Below, in pieces: positions 26,259 through 36,458 of a stretch of 64,000 nucleotides of DNA. Source of the DNA: an uncultured Bacillota bacterium (GTDB taxonomy: Bacteria > Bacillota_I > Bacilli_A > RFN20 > CAG-826); assembly GCA_937876465.1 (NCBI GenBank), contig CALEHV010000023.1:1-64000 (forward strand), written 5' to 3'. The notes under the pieces were generated by a model. It saw only the letters and a program-made list of their open reading frames with translations. It searched no databases and was not told where the DNA came from. The position numbers were made by a program, and so were the translations under genes. Positions within the stretch are counted from its first letter, which is position 1, and the number at the start of each line of letters is the position of its first letter.

Positions 26259-26277
26259 GGTCATCTGACCCTTTTTT
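26258..26277 (+). terminator. Compact terminator overlapping the stop codon
   Basis: GGGTC-ATCT-GACCC followed by six T; the first G is also the last base of the TAG stop of the nuclease gene. Confidence 0.8.
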
Positions 26278-26316
26278 GTTTCTTTCAATATAAGAAATTT
26301 ATATAATTACTTTAAT

Positions 26317-27936
26317 ATGAAAAAGATTTTTATCACATTGTTAAGTGCGTCTATATTGAGCACAATTGCAGTTGGCATAGTTGCTACTAATAAACATGTT
26401 TTTGTTAAAGAAACAGTAATGGTTAATGCAGCCTCTCCAACAAAGCCTACAACTATTGATTTAAAAGATAATAGTGAAGAAGAAATTCGTGAATATTGGT
26501 CATATTTAAACGACTTACCAGAATCTGAAAGAAGAGGAGAAAACCTTCTTAAGAATCTTAAATATATTATGGTGAACAATCCTGCTCATCCTGATAAAAC
26601 AGCACGTTATTTTTCTTATAGCGTTTGTAGAGATATCTATGATATCACTGATCGTAACTGGGTAAAATCTCCTGCTAGCGAAATAAGCGGCTATGATGCT
26701 TCTAGTAACACAATTACAGAATTCAAATATGGAGAAAATCCATATCTTTATTACTATTATCGAAATGATAATTATACAAATCCGCATAAAGCTGAAGATA
26801 AGGTGTCTCCAGTTGATGGAGAAGGAACTCCTCAAGCCATACTTAATCAAGAGCATTTATGGTCTAAATCTCATGGCTTTAGTGAAAAGCAAAATGCAGG
26901 TAGTGATCTCCATCATTTAGTTGCTGGCGATCAAGCAGTTAATAAGTGGGCTCACTCAAACCATTCTTATGGTTATGTTCAAAACGAAGATTCAAGTTGG
27001 GCTGCAGCAAGAGTTAAATGGGGAGAAAATGATGCATTATTAGGAAACAAGAATGGCAATCCACTACATAGTGCATCACAAGACGAATCAAATACTGTAT
27101 TTGAACCGCGAGATGAAGACAAGGGCGATGTTGCAAGAGCTTTATTCTATATGGTTGCTCGTTATAACTACATTGGTGATGATGCAACCAAAGCTTCTGA
27201 AGCAGAACCTAACTTAACATTAGTTGATTACGTTATTTCAAACGAAACAACACAAGTTTGCGATGGAACAAACGGTGCTGCTAAATACGGTAAATTATCA
27301 GATTTACTTGATTGGGTTAAAGTTGATCCGGTAAATGATTCTACAAATGAAGGAATGCACGAGATTCATCGTAACAACCTTATTTACAATAATTATCAAT
27401 ATACAAGAAACCCATTTATTGATTTCCCAGATTGGATTGATCTTATTTGGGGAGATAAAGCATCAACAGGAAAAGCCGATCCTTCAATTGATAGACTTTA
27501 TGGAATCAATAAAGTTGCTCCAACATCAATTACATTAAGTGCTGCAAAGACAGAAATTAAAAAGGGTGAAATAGTTAAAATAAATGTTAGTTCAGTTGCA
27601 CCAAGTGACGCTTCAAAAGCAGTTACCTATTCATCAAGTAATGAAAATATTGCAACAGTTGATGCAAGTGGAAATGTAAAAGGAATTGGAGAAGGCGAAG
27701 TTACAATTACTGCTACATCAAAATTAGAAAGTAATGTAAAAGCAACTATTACAATTAAAGTAACTGTGGATAAGATGAATCCAGTTATTCTAATTGTTGG
27801 TGGAATAGGTGCAGTTGTAGTAATAATTATCTTAATCATTGTGTTTGCAAACATGTCTAAAAAACAAAGAAAATCAGCAATGAAAAAGATAACAAAATCT
27901 GTTAAGTCTTCCTCTAAAAAGAAGAGTAAAAAATAA
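26317..27936 (+). CDS. Exported endonuclease I family protein with Ig-like domain (paralogue 2)
   Basis: 539 aa. A signal peptide (about 1-30) precedes an endonuclease I domain nearly identical in its motifs to the upstream paralogue (NQEHLWSKSHGF, GSDLHHLVAGDQ, RDIYDITDRNW). A bacterial Ig-like Big_2 domain follows (about 405-485; SITLSAAKTEIKKGE), then a membrane helix and a Lys/Ser-rich tail ending SSKKKSKK. The nuclease domain is conserved while the C-terminal parts differ, showing domain swapping after duplication. A TATAAT box lies 9 nt before the ATG and no Shine-Dalgarno is present, so the mRNA is probably leaderless. Confidence 0.88.
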   Translation: MKKIFITLLSASILSTIAVGIVATNKHVFVKETVMVNAASPTKPTTIDLKDNSEEEIREYWSYLNDLPESERRGENLLKNLKYIMVNNPAHPDKTARYFSYSVCRDIYDITDRNWVKSPASEISGYDASSNTITEFKYGENPYLYYYYRNDNYTNPHKAEDKVSPVDGEGTPQAILNQEHLWSKSHGFSEKQNAGSDLHHLVAGDQAVNKWAHSNHSYGYVQNEDSSWAAARVKWGENDALLGNKNGNPLHSASQDESNTVFEPRDEDKGDVARALFYMVARYNYIGDDATKASEAEPNLTLVDYVISNETTQVCDGTNGAAKYGKLSDLLDWVKVDPVNDSTNEGMHEIHRNNLIYNNYQYTRNPFIDFPDWIDLIWGDKASTGKADPSIDRLYGINKVAPTSITLSAAKTEIKKGEIVKINVSSVAPSDASKAVTYSSSNENIATVDASGNVKGIGEGEVTITATSKLESNVKATITIKVTVDKMNPVILIVGGIGAVVVIIILIIVFANMSKKQRKSAMKKITKSVKSSSKKKSKK

Positions 27937-27938
27937 CA

Positions 27939-27984
27939 AAAAAGGTGACCGTTGTTGACTAGTCCACATCGAGTCACCTTTTTC
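27939..27984. terminator. Bidirectional terminator between nuclease 2 and add
   Basis: AAAAAGGTGAC pairs with GTCACCTTTTT; an inner palindrome GACTAGTC lies in the loop. A-tract and T-tract flanks let it work for both convergent genes. Confidence 0.85.
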
Positions 27985-27985
27985 G

Positions 27986-28978
27986 TTATTTAATTAAGCT
28001 GACAAGTACTTGTTTTTCCTTATCACTAATAAATGCTGAATTTATAGTATTAATGGCGATTTGCTGCAATATTTCATCAGAATAACCATGTTTTGCTAAT
28101 ATTTCATATTGCTCAACAAGGGTAGTGTTGCATGGTGCCATATCATCACTATTTAATGTAACAACAATACCTCTTTTGACGAATTCTTTAATAGGCATTT
28201 TGTCATAGTCTGGGAATTCTTTTGTAACATGATTTGATACAGGGCACATTTCAAGTGGAATCTTACGTTCAGCAAGCTCATTCATTAGCTTTTCATCATA
28301 TATAGATTTAATGCCGTGGCCAATACGAACCGCACCCATATCTAACGCACTTCTTACTGATTCAGGACCTGAGGCTTCACCAGCATGAATTGTGAACGGA
28401 ACTTCTAAATCTTTAGCAAGTGCGAATTGATCTACAAACATTTCGTTTGGGAATAAACTTTCAGCTCCAGCAATGTCCAATGCACAGACACCTTTATTTA
28501 AGTATTTACGTGTAACTTTAACTGTTTCCATATTTTGGGCATAGTTATTGTTGCCGCGCATCATGCATAAGATAAGTTGTGATTTAAAATTGTATTTTTG
28601 ATTTGCTTCTTTCATTGCATCAATAAGAGTTGAAACAACGTTATCTTGTGTTAATCCTTTTTCACACGAAAGTTGAGGTGCCATTCTAATTTCTGCATAT
28701 TTAAGTCCTTGTTCTGACAAACGTTTGATTAAATCAATAATAGATTTTCTTAAACCATTTTTTGTTTGTAAAACAAGGGCAGGAATATCAAATTTTTCAA
28801 GGAATTGAACTAATGAAGAGCATTCATCAGTGCAAACCATGCGTTTATAAATTTCTTTTGGATCATATGATGGTAATTCCACTCCATCATCTTTTGCTAT
28901 TTCTATAACCACTTCTGGTGATAGAGAGCCATCTAAGTGTAGATGTAAATCTACTAATGCTAATTTTCTGTAATTCAT
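27986..28978 (-). CDS. add: Adenosine deaminase
   Basis: 330 aa. It deaminates adenosine or deoxyadenosine to inosine, a purine salvage step. The metal-site motifs of the amidohydrolase fold are all visible: DLHLHLDGS at the N-terminus, HAGEASGPESV, HGIKS, and NSDDMAP near the end, with catalytic Glu in the HAGE segment. It lies next to exported nucleases, fitting a DNA-to-nucleoside salvage route. GATAAT (complement of 28985-28990) lies 6 nt before the ATG, so it is probably leaderless. Confidence 0.94.
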   Translation of the reverse strand: MNYRKLALVDLHLHLDGSLSPEVVIEIAKDDGVELPSYDPKEIYKRMVCTDECSSLVQFLEKFDIPALVLQTKNGLRKSIIDLIKRLSEQGLKYAEIRMAPQLSCEKGLTQDNVVSTLIDAMKEANQKYNFKSQLILCMMRGNNNYAQNMETVKVTRKYLNKGVCALDIAGAESLFPNEMFVDQFALAKDLEVPFTIHAGEASGPESVRSALDMGAVRIGHGIKSIYDEKLMNELAERKIPLEMCPVSNHVTKEFPDYDKMPIKEFVKRGIVVTLNSDDMAPCNTTLVEQYEILAKHGYSDEILQQIAINTINSAFISDKEKQVLVSLIK

Positions 28979-29027
28979 ACAATTATTATCTTATAAAACT
29001 TTATAAAAGTGTAGCATAAAGCAATCC

Positions 29028-29045
29028 AAAGGCTTTGCCTTTTTT
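29028..29045 (+). terminator. Orphan terminator-like hairpin upstream of the MazG-like gene
   Basis: AAAGGC-TTT-GCCTTT followed by T. It lies on the plus strand between divergent genes, with no plus-strand gene ending upstream. It could end a short transcript or act in an upstream leader. On the minus strand it has no T-run. Confidence 0.4.
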
Positions 29046-29125
29046 CAAAATTCTAAAAATTAATGTTTCTTTTAATTGTATCTATTTTCTTTTATTTGCA
29101 AATAACGTGATAAACTATTAGCGTT

Positions 29126-29470
29126 ATGAAAAAGAGTACATACGATAAATTAATGAAATTTAGAGATGACCGTGATTGGTCTCAATTCCATACAGGAGAA
29201 AATTTAGCAAAATCTATTTGCATTGAAGCTGCCGAATTACTTGAAGTTTTCCAATGGAGCGATAAAGAAAAATCAATTGAAAAGATTAGAGAAGAACTTG
29301 CAGATGTTTTTATGTATGCAACATTATTAGCAGATAGATATCATCTTGATATTGACGAAATTATGCTTGAGAAGCTTAAAAGAAATGAAGAAAAATATCC
29401 TGCAGAATTAGTCAAAGGATCAAGCAAAAAGTATACTGAATATAAGGAAATTGCTAGAAACAAAAAATAA
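29126..29470 (+). CDS. MazG-like nucleotide pyrophosphohydrolase
   Basis: 114 aa, single all-alpha NTP-PPase domain. The metal-binding pattern is present: EAAELLEVFQW and EELADVFMYATLL (ExxE and ExxD pairs). Such enzymes hydrolyse (d)NTPs to monophosphates and are thought to clear damaged or excess nucleotides. The protein is half the size of MazG, like the short MazG/dCTPase class. TAAACT at 29111-29116 lies 9 nt before the ATG. A bidirectional terminator follows. Confidence 0.9.
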   Translation: MKKSTYDKLMKFRDDRDWSQFHTGENLAKSICIEAAELLEVFQWSDKEKSIEKIREELADVFMYATLLADRYHLDIDEIMLEKLKRNEEKYPAELVKGSSKKYTEYKEIARNKK

Positions 29471-29481
29471 AGTATTTAGAA

Positions 29482-29510
29482 AAAATAACTGCGATTTGCA
29501 GTTATTTTTC
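29482..29510. terminator. Bidirectional terminator overlapping the GtrA gene end
   Basis: AAAATAACTGC-GATTT-GCAGTTATTTTT serves the MazG-like gene and the convergent gtrA-type gene; its right arm overlaps the last codons of the latter. Confidence 0.85.
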
Positions 29511-30041
29511 TTTACTTTTCGCGATATCTTCGGGAGATTTATATATAAATTTCTTTCTTGAGATATAGTTCCAAAATAGAACAATTAATGTCTTAATACC
29601 GAAGAATAAACAGAACCAGAAGAACTTCCAAAAATCAAATGGTTTAGAACTATCTTTTAAGAACTCTAACCAGTTCATAAAATCAACGTGTAAGCAATTA
29701 TTGCCAATCAATGTAAATATAGCCATAATGCCTAGACCAATGCCTAATCCAATAAGAGAAAATAGGGCAAACAATAATACATTTTTTGTTGATTTTGCAT
29801 TAACTGATTCATCAACATTTTTGTAAACCCAAAAGGTTGAAAGAACCCAATTAACAACAAGTGAAACTAAGAATCCTGCAGCTGTGCAAATGACCGTTTC
29901 CCACATTCCCCAATTATCAGGTATTGGTAATGCGATTAAAGAGGAAACTCCAAAATCAACTAAAGTTGCAACAACTCCAGTAATAATGAATCTAACAATT
30001 TCCCAAGGGATTGATTTATTTTTCTTTGTTATCTCTTGCAT
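29502..30041 (-). CDS. GtrA-family membrane protein
   Basis: 179 aa with four transmembrane helices. WEIVRFIITGVVATLVDFGV is the typical GtrA N-terminal signature, followed by VVNWVLSTFWVYKN. GtrA proteins are thought to move polyprenyl-linked sugars across the membrane for surface glycans. It overlaps the end of the upstream glycosyltransferase gene by 26 nt, so the two are translationally coupled and probably act in one pathway. Confidence 0.88.
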   Translation of the reverse strand: MQEITKKNKSIPWEIVRFIITGVVATLVDFGVSSLIALPIPDNWGMWETVICTAAGFLVSLVVNWVLSTFWVYKNVDESVNAKSTKNVLLFALFSLIGLGIGLGIMAIFTLIGNNCLHVDFMNWLEFLKDSSKPFDFWKFFWFCLFFGIKTLIVLFWNYISRKKFIYKSPEDIAKSKEK

Positions 30042-31047
30042 GATAATCTTTTAAGACTTCTTCATAGACGTCTTTAATTTGTGTACCAACTTTATCAATT
30101 GATCGTTCTGAAACTACTCTATAACCTTCTTGGATAACTTTTTCATCACGATTATTTATAACTTTTGTTAAGATATCGACGAATTCATCGTTGTTGTGAC
30201 CTTTATAGCAATCTATGCCATCGTGTAACCAATCAGCGTAAACACCAATATCACGAATAACACACGGGCAATAGGAAGCTAAAGCTTCAAGTGTAACGAT
30301 ACCTTCGTTTTCTTCATATGAAGGAAAGAAGAAAGCATCAGCGTTTTGGAATGCGCCTTTAACAACTTTAAAATCTTCAACGTATCCAGCCATAATTGCG
30401 TTTTCTGGACGATGTTTGATTGCTTTTCTAATAAAGTGAGATTGAAGTATTGGTGAAAGATGTGAGAACCAAATGAATTTTACATCTGGCATTTTACGAG
30501 CGACTTCAAAGAAGTCTTGTAAACCTTTTCTCTTAAATGGTAATCCAAGACCAATAACAACTTTTCTATCAGGTTCTAACTTAAAATAGTTTCTAAAAAT
30601 ATCTTTGTATTCAGGATTGATGGCATATCCTTTTAAATCAATACCATTACTAACCGACCAAACCTTCTTGTTGTAGCCATAAGCTTCAATTAAACCTTTT
30701 GAATATGGTGTAGGAGTAACAATGTAGTCGGCATGTGAATACATCTTCTTTAATCTCCAGAAATAGAAAACAGACATAAGTTTCCAACATCTAAAAGAAT
30801 CTTTAAAGTCTTCTTTTGTTGAATGTCCGTGAACAATAACTGGAATATGTTTTTTATTGCATCTTCTTAATACGCGATATGAATTGAACATGTATGTATT
30901 AATATGTGCAATATCATAGTCATCTTTTGGGTTTAATGTGTATTCGATGCCTGATAATTCACAAGCACGAATTTGGTGTTTTAAAGCACGTCCGATACCG
31001 GATTTACGAATAGATTTTTCGTTTTCAAAATATAATAAAACTTTCAT
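30016..31047 (-). CDS. GT4-family glycosyltransferase
   Basis: 343 aa, GT-B fold. The N-terminal domain shows SGIGRALKHQIRACELSG. The C-terminal domain has GLGLPFKRKGLQDFFEVARK and the EX7E nucleotide-sugar motif EENEGIVTLEALASY. It resembles enzymes that glycosylate diacylglycerol or polyprenyl acceptors in Firmicutes; with GtrA next to it, membrane glycolipid synthesis is likely. The start lies 9 nt after a TATAAT box in the symmetrical divergent promoter at 31057-31079, so the mRNA should be leaderless. Confidence 0.85.
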   Translation of the reverse strand: MKVLLYFENEKSIRKSGIGRALKHQIRACELSGIEYTLNPKDDYDIAHINTYMFNSYRVLRRCNKKHIPVIVHGHSTKEDFKDSFRCWKLMSVFYFWRLKKMYSHADYIVTPTPYSKGLIEAYGYNKKVWSVSNGIDLKGYAINPEYKDIFRNYFKLEPDRKVVIGLGLPFKRKGLQDFFEVARKMPDVKFIWFSHLSPILQSHFIRKAIKHRPENAIMAGYVEDFKVVKGAFQNADAFFFPSYEENEGIVTLEALASYCPCVIRDIGVYADWLHDGIDCYKGHNNDEFVDILTKVINNRDEKVIQEGYRVVSERSIDKVGTQIKDVYEEVLKDYHARDNKEK

Positions 31048-31056
31048 ACGCTAACT

Positions 31057-31079
31057 ATTATAACAAAAAATGTTATAAT
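31057..31079. promoter_or_regulatory. Symmetrical divergent promoter
   Basis: ATTATAACA (31057-31065) and TGTTATAAT (31071-31079) form a perfect 9-bp inverted repeat around five A. Each arm contains a TATAAT -10 box, one per strand. The ATGs lie 9 nt (minus) and 7 nt (plus) beyond the boxes, so both transcripts begin at or near the start codon. The two -10 elements are only 11 bp apart, so the polymerases must exclude each other. Confidence 0.7.
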
Positions 31080-31086
31080 TACTGCA

Positions 31087-31674
31087 ATGGAAATGATTAG
31101 CATTGGTCTTAAAAAATATGAAGTTGTGAAAGTTGTTAAAGAAAGCGACTTCCATTTTTCGATGATTTGTAAGTATAAAAATAAGCAATATTTTGTTCGT
31201 CAATTTAAGATGATGCAAGCATACGAACATTGTATTCAAGATTACAAAGCAATTAAAAAATTAGGTATTAAAATACCTAAAATGATTAAAAATAGTAAGA
31301 AAAATCTCACAATTTTGTATCAATATATTGATGCAGAAAACTGTGCACAAAAGCTATCAAAAGAAGATATCCCAGAGAACTATTTTGATAAGTTGTTTTT
31401 GCTTCATAGATTCGCAAAATTCTCAAAAGTTGATCTTAATTATCTCCCAGAAAAATTTAGATTTTTTAACAATGAGATGTATTACATGTCTTATGAATTT
31501 TTCCCAATTGGTGGAGAGAAAAACTTTGAAGATTTTGGATTGTTCCGCTGGCATTATGGAATGGATGCAATGAATCATTTAAAGGAACTTGGACTTCCAA
31601 TTGATAAGAAAAGAGTTCTTACACTTCCTGAGTTAAAAAAGAAGATAGTTTTACTATCTATCATGAAATGGTAA
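31087..31674 (+). CDS. Kinase-like protein of unknown function upstream of prs
   Basis: 195 aa. The first half reads like a protein-kinase/aminoglycoside-kinase N-lobe: KYKNKQYFVRQFKM with a candidate VAIK-type Lys, then LTILYQYIDAENC as a hinge. The second half has LNYLPEKFRFFNNEMYYMSY, which resembles a catalytic loop but lacks the usual catalytic Asp, and no DFG is seen. It may be a pseudokinase or a diverged small-molecule kinase. It is predicted leaderless and sits 7 bp before prs. Confidence 0.5.
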   Translation: MEMISIGLKKYEVVKVVKESDFHFSMICKYKNKQYFVRQFKMMQAYEHCIQDYKAIKKLGIKIPKMIKNSKKNLTILYQYIDAENCAQKLSKEDIPENYFDKLFLLHRFAKFSKVDLNYLPEKFRFFNNEMYYMSYEFFPIGGEKNFEDFGLFRWHYGMDAMNHLKELGLPIDKKRVLTLPELKKKIVLLSIMKW

Positions 31675-31681
31675 GATATTG

Positions 31682-32581
31682 ATGATGGAAAACGCAATTT
31701 TGTTTCATTTATCAGCAAATAAGAAGCTAACTGAGAAGGTAGCTAGTATTTTAAATTTACCTATAGGAAAAGTTGAAATTGAAAAATTTGCTGATGGCGA
31801 ACTTATGTGCAGAAATCTTTCTAATGTAAAAGGGAAAGATGTTTATGTTATCCAATCAACAGGAAAACCTGCTCAAGATAATATCTTTGAAATATTAATT
31901 TTCGTTGATGCTTTAAGAAATTGCGAAGCAAAATCTGTTAATTTAGTTATTCCATATTTTGGATATTCAAGACAAGATAGACCAGCTAGAACAGGTGAAC
32001 CAATTAGTGCAAAAGTTGTTGCAAAATTATATCAATCAGTTGGTGCAGATAAAGTTATCACATTTGATTTACATACATCTCAAATTCAAGGTTTCTTTTC
32101 TTGCCCAGTAGTTAACATAGATACAATTGAATTATTTGGTAACTACTTTGTAGACTATTTCAAAAAACAAGGCGTTAGTGCTAATGATATAGTTATTGTT
32201 TCACCAGATCACGGTTCACAACTCAGAGTTCGTGATTTATCTTCAATGTTTGATCATGCTTCAATTGCTATTATTTCCAAAAGACGTCCTGCTCCAAATA
32301 AGAGCGAAATCACAAGCGTTGTTGGAGACGTTAAAGATAAGACGTGTATCATCATAGATGATATTTTAGATACTTGCGGCACTATTAATAATGCATTTGA
32401 ATGCTTAAAAGAACATGGTGCAAAAGAAGTTTATGTTGCTGCTACACACGCAGTATTTTCTGGTGACATAAACACAGAAATTAAAGGTGTAGTTGTCACC
32501 GATACATTAGAAAAAGAAATTAAAGGAGTTAAAGTTTTGTCAGTTGCTGAGCTTTTAGCTAAAGCAATAATGGATAACTAA
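31682..32581 (+). CDS. prs: Ribose-phosphate pyrophosphokinase (PRPP synthetase)
   Basis: 299 aa from ATG 31682. Prs makes PRPP from ribose 5-phosphate and ATP for nucleotide, NAD, His and Trp pathways. Diagnostic parts are EKFADGELMCRNLSNVKGKD, the ATP-loop region YFGYSRQDRPARTGEPISAK, DLHTSQIQGFF and the PRPP loop IIIDDILDTCGT. It is slightly shorter than the usual 315 aa. ATG 31682, ATG 31685 and TTG 31679 are all possible; the ribosome-binding site is weak, so coupling to the upstream gene is likely. Confidence 0.94.
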   Translation: MMENAILFHLSANKKLTEKVASILNLPIGKVEIEKFADGELMCRNLSNVKGKDVYVIQSTGKPAQDNIFEILIFVDALRNCEAKSVNLVIPYFGYSRQDRPARTGEPISAKVVAKLYQSVGADKVITFDLHTSQIQGFFSCPVVNIDTIELFGNYFVDYFKKQGVSANDIVIVSPDHGSQLRVRDLSSMFDHASIAIISKRRPAPNKSEITSVVGDVKDKTCIIIDDILDTCGTINNAFECLKEHGAKEVYVAATHAVFSGDINTEIKGVVVTDTLEKEIKGVKVLSVAELLAKAIMDN

Positions 32582-32589
32582 TATATATT

Positions 32590-32623
32590 AGTGTTACCTT
32601 GCTGAACCACTTACAAAACAAGG
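32590..32623 (+). promoter_or_regulatory. Candidate preQ1-I riboswitch upstream of queT
   Basis: The leader has the H-type pseudoknot layout of class I preQ1 riboswitches. P1 is AGTG (32590-32593) with CACT (32608-32611). The loop contains CCTTG (32597-32601), which pairs with CAAGG (32619-32623) across an A-rich tail, TTACAAAACAAGG. The second pairing covers the AAGG ribosome-binding site, so ligand binding would switch off translation. The tail is like that of the known Thermoanaerobacter tengcongensis aptamer. The next gene is a preQ1-type transporter and the following genes make queuosine. Confidence 0.75.
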
Positions 32624-32630
32624 AATGAAT

Positions 32631-33140
32631 ATGAGAAATAAAGTGATTAGATCAATTACTACAAATGGTATTGTCGCAGCACTTTATTTTATTTTGACAT
32701 TAATCTCAACTCCATTCTCTTTTGGTTTAATTCAAATAAGAATTGCCGAGCTCCTAATTCTCTTATGCTTCTTTAGAAGAGATTATGTTGTTGGAGTAAC
32801 AATTGGATGCGTATTAAGTAATTTAATGTCTCCTCTAGGAATGTGGGATGTTTTATTTGGCACATTAGCAACATTAGTGTCTGGTTTATTAGTGTCTTTT
32901 ATGAGACATCTTTTAATTGCGGGCTTGATTCCAGTTGTAATAAATGGTTTTGCAGTTGGTGCTGAATTATATTTCTTGAGCGAACAAGCTCCTATGTTTT
33001 GGGTGGCTGTTGGCGCTGTTGCCTTAGGAGAATTGATTGCCGTAATTGGTTTAGGATATAGCTTATTTATGATTATAGGAAAGCGCGCTAAATTCCAAGA
33101 GGTAATTGGCGCAGAAAGGAACCTAACATTTAGGTGGTAA
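32631..33140 (+). CDS. queT: QueT-type preQ0/preQ1 (or queuine) ECF transporter substrate component
   Basis: 169 aa with six hydrophobic helices. TTNGIVAALYFILTLIS, IQIRIAELLILLCFFRRDYV and GCVLSNLMSPLGMWDVLFG are typical of QueT. It binds the queuosine precursor and works with the shared ECF energy module, not encoded here. ATG 32631 is preferred to ATG 32625 because AAGG (32620-32623) ends 7 nt before it. It leads the run queT, flavin-reductase-like, tgt, queA, queH. The preQ1-I-like leader suggests feedback control by the transported base. Confidence 0.88.
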   Translation: MRNKVIRSITTNGIVAALYFILTLISTPFSFGLIQIRIAELLILLCFFRRDYVVGVTIGCVLSNLMSPLGMWDVLFGTLATLVSGLLVSFMRHLLIAGLIPVVINGFAVGAELYFLSEQAPMFWVAVGAVALGELIAVIGLGYSLFMIIGKRAKFQEVIGAERNLTFRW

Positions 33141-33144
33141 AATT

Positions 33145-34777
<1,633 letters not shown>

Positions 34778-34778
<1 letters not shown>

Positions 34779-35815
34779 TGGATATTTCATTATTTGATTT
34801 TGATTTACCAGAAGAATTGATTGCTCAATCTCCTGCAGCTAAACGTGACGAATCACGTCTTTTGCTCGTGGATAAAAAGCATAAACAATTTAAGGATTCA
34901 ATCTTTCATAATATTATTGATTATTTGCATAAAGGTGATGTTTTAGTAAGAAATAATACGAAAGTATTACCTGCACGTTTATTTGGAAACAAAGAAGGTA
35001 CAGGAGCACATGTTGAAGTACTTCTTTTAAAACAAATTGAAGGTGACATTTGGGAATGCTTAACTGGAAATGCAAAGCCAATTAAAGTTGGTTCGGTTAT
35101 TTCCTTTAAGGACGGCTTATTAAAAGCCGAATGTCTTGAAATTAAAGATGAAGGCATTCGTATAATGAAATTTATTTATAAAGGAATTTTCCTAGAAATA
35201 TTAAACGAAGTAGGTAATATGCCTTTGCCACCTTATATTAAGAAACAATGTGAAGATAATTCTAGATATCAAACAGTTTATGCAAAAGTACTTGGAAGTG
35301 CTGCTGCTCCAACTGCAGGTTTTCACTTTACTCCTGAACTCTTAAAACAAATTGAAGATAAAGGCGTAGAAATCATTGATGTAACGTTAAATATAGGTCT
35401 TGGAACATTCAAACCTGTGAAAGAAAAAACTGTTGAAGAACACGTTATGCATACCGAGCATTATTGCGTGTCAAAAGAAGCTGCTGAAAAGCTCAATAAA
35501 GCAAAGGCAGAAGGCAGAAGAATTGTTGCTGTTGGAACTACTGCAACTCGTACCCTTGAAGCAGTCATGCAAAAGTATGGAAAATTCGTCGAATGTGAAG
35601 AAGATACAGCTATCTTTATCAAGCCTGGGTATAAGTTCTTAGCAATTGATGCTTTGATCACAAATTTCCACCTTCCAAAATCAACATTAATTATGTTAGT
35701 TTCTGCACTTGCTGGACGCGAATTTATACTCGAAGTTTATAAGCATGCAGTTGATGAAAAATACAGATTCTTTAGCTTTGGAGACTCAATGTTTATTTAT
35801 GATGAAAAAGATTAA
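34778..35815 (+). CDS. queA: S-adenosylmethionine:tRNA ribosyltransferase-isomerase
   Basis: 345 aa. QueA transfers and rearranges the ribosyl part of SAM onto preQ1 in tRNA to give epoxyqueuosine. Conserved segments include DFDLPEELIAQSPAAKRDES, GAHVEVLLL, the SAM-related TAGFHFTPELL and GTFKPVKEKTVEEHVMHTEH, and the C-terminal FHLPKSTLIMLVSALAG. It starts on the A of the tgt stop (TAATG) and overlaps queH by 17 nt, indicating tight translational coupling. Confidence 0.97.
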
Positions 35816-36458
35816 TTATTACGATAAATCCAGAGAAATCCTTGCAAAAATCGATGATTTGCAAAGAAAACCAAAGCTTTTATTACATGCTTGTTGTGGA
35901 CCGTGTAGCGCTTTTCCTCTTACAGATTTGTGCCCACATTTTGACGTAACAATATTCTTTAACAATAACAATATTTATCCTGAAAAAGAGTATGTGAGAA
36001 GACTCGAAGAATTAAAGAAATTTTTGGGCTATTTTGAAAGAGATTTTGGCTATAAAGTTGAACTTATTGTAACTAAATACGATAACGAAAAATACAATGA
36101 AGATTTAGAGCAATATAAAGACCTTCCAGAAGGCGAAATTCGTTGTTTTATTTGCTATGAAAAACGTATGAATGAAGCATATAAATTTGCATCAGAAAAT
36201 GGATATGATTTTTTCACTACTGTTATGACAATTTCACGTCAGAAAAATTCACAAAAATTGAATGAAATTGGTGAAAAATTATCCAAGGTTTATCCTAATG
36301 TCGAATATTTTTATTCTGACTTCAAAAAACACAAAGGAATCGACATTGGAAGAGACATGAGAATTAAGTATAATTTGTACAATCAACTTTACTGCGGTTG
36401 CAAATATACATATCAAAAAGGTTTAGAAAAGGAGGCAAAGAAAAATGAAAGTAATTAA
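35799..36458 (+). CDS. queH: Epoxyqueuosine reductase QueH
   Basis: 219 aa from ATG 35799 (35802 is also possible). QueH reduces epoxyqueuosine to queuosine in tRNA and is unrelated to QueG. Cys motifs for metal binding are all present: HACCGPCSAF, CFICYEKR and the late YCGCKY. The pattern TVMTISRQKNSQKLNEIG is typical of the family. The start overlaps the 3' end of queA in another frame, and an upstream in-frame TTG at 35709 lies deep in queA and is rejected. Its own end overlaps the next gene and carries that gene's ribosome-binding site. Confidence 0.92.
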   Translation: MMKKINYYDKSREILAKIDDLQRKPKLLLHACCGPCSAFPLTDLCPHFDVTIFFNNNNIYPEKEYVRRLEELKKFLGYFERDFGYKVELIVTKYDNEKYNEDLEQYKDLPEGEIRCFICYEKRMNEAYKFASENGYDFFTTVMTISRQKNSQKLNEIGEKLSKVYPNVEYFYSDFKKHKGIDIGRDMRIKYNLYNQLYCGCKYTYQKGLEKEAKKNESN

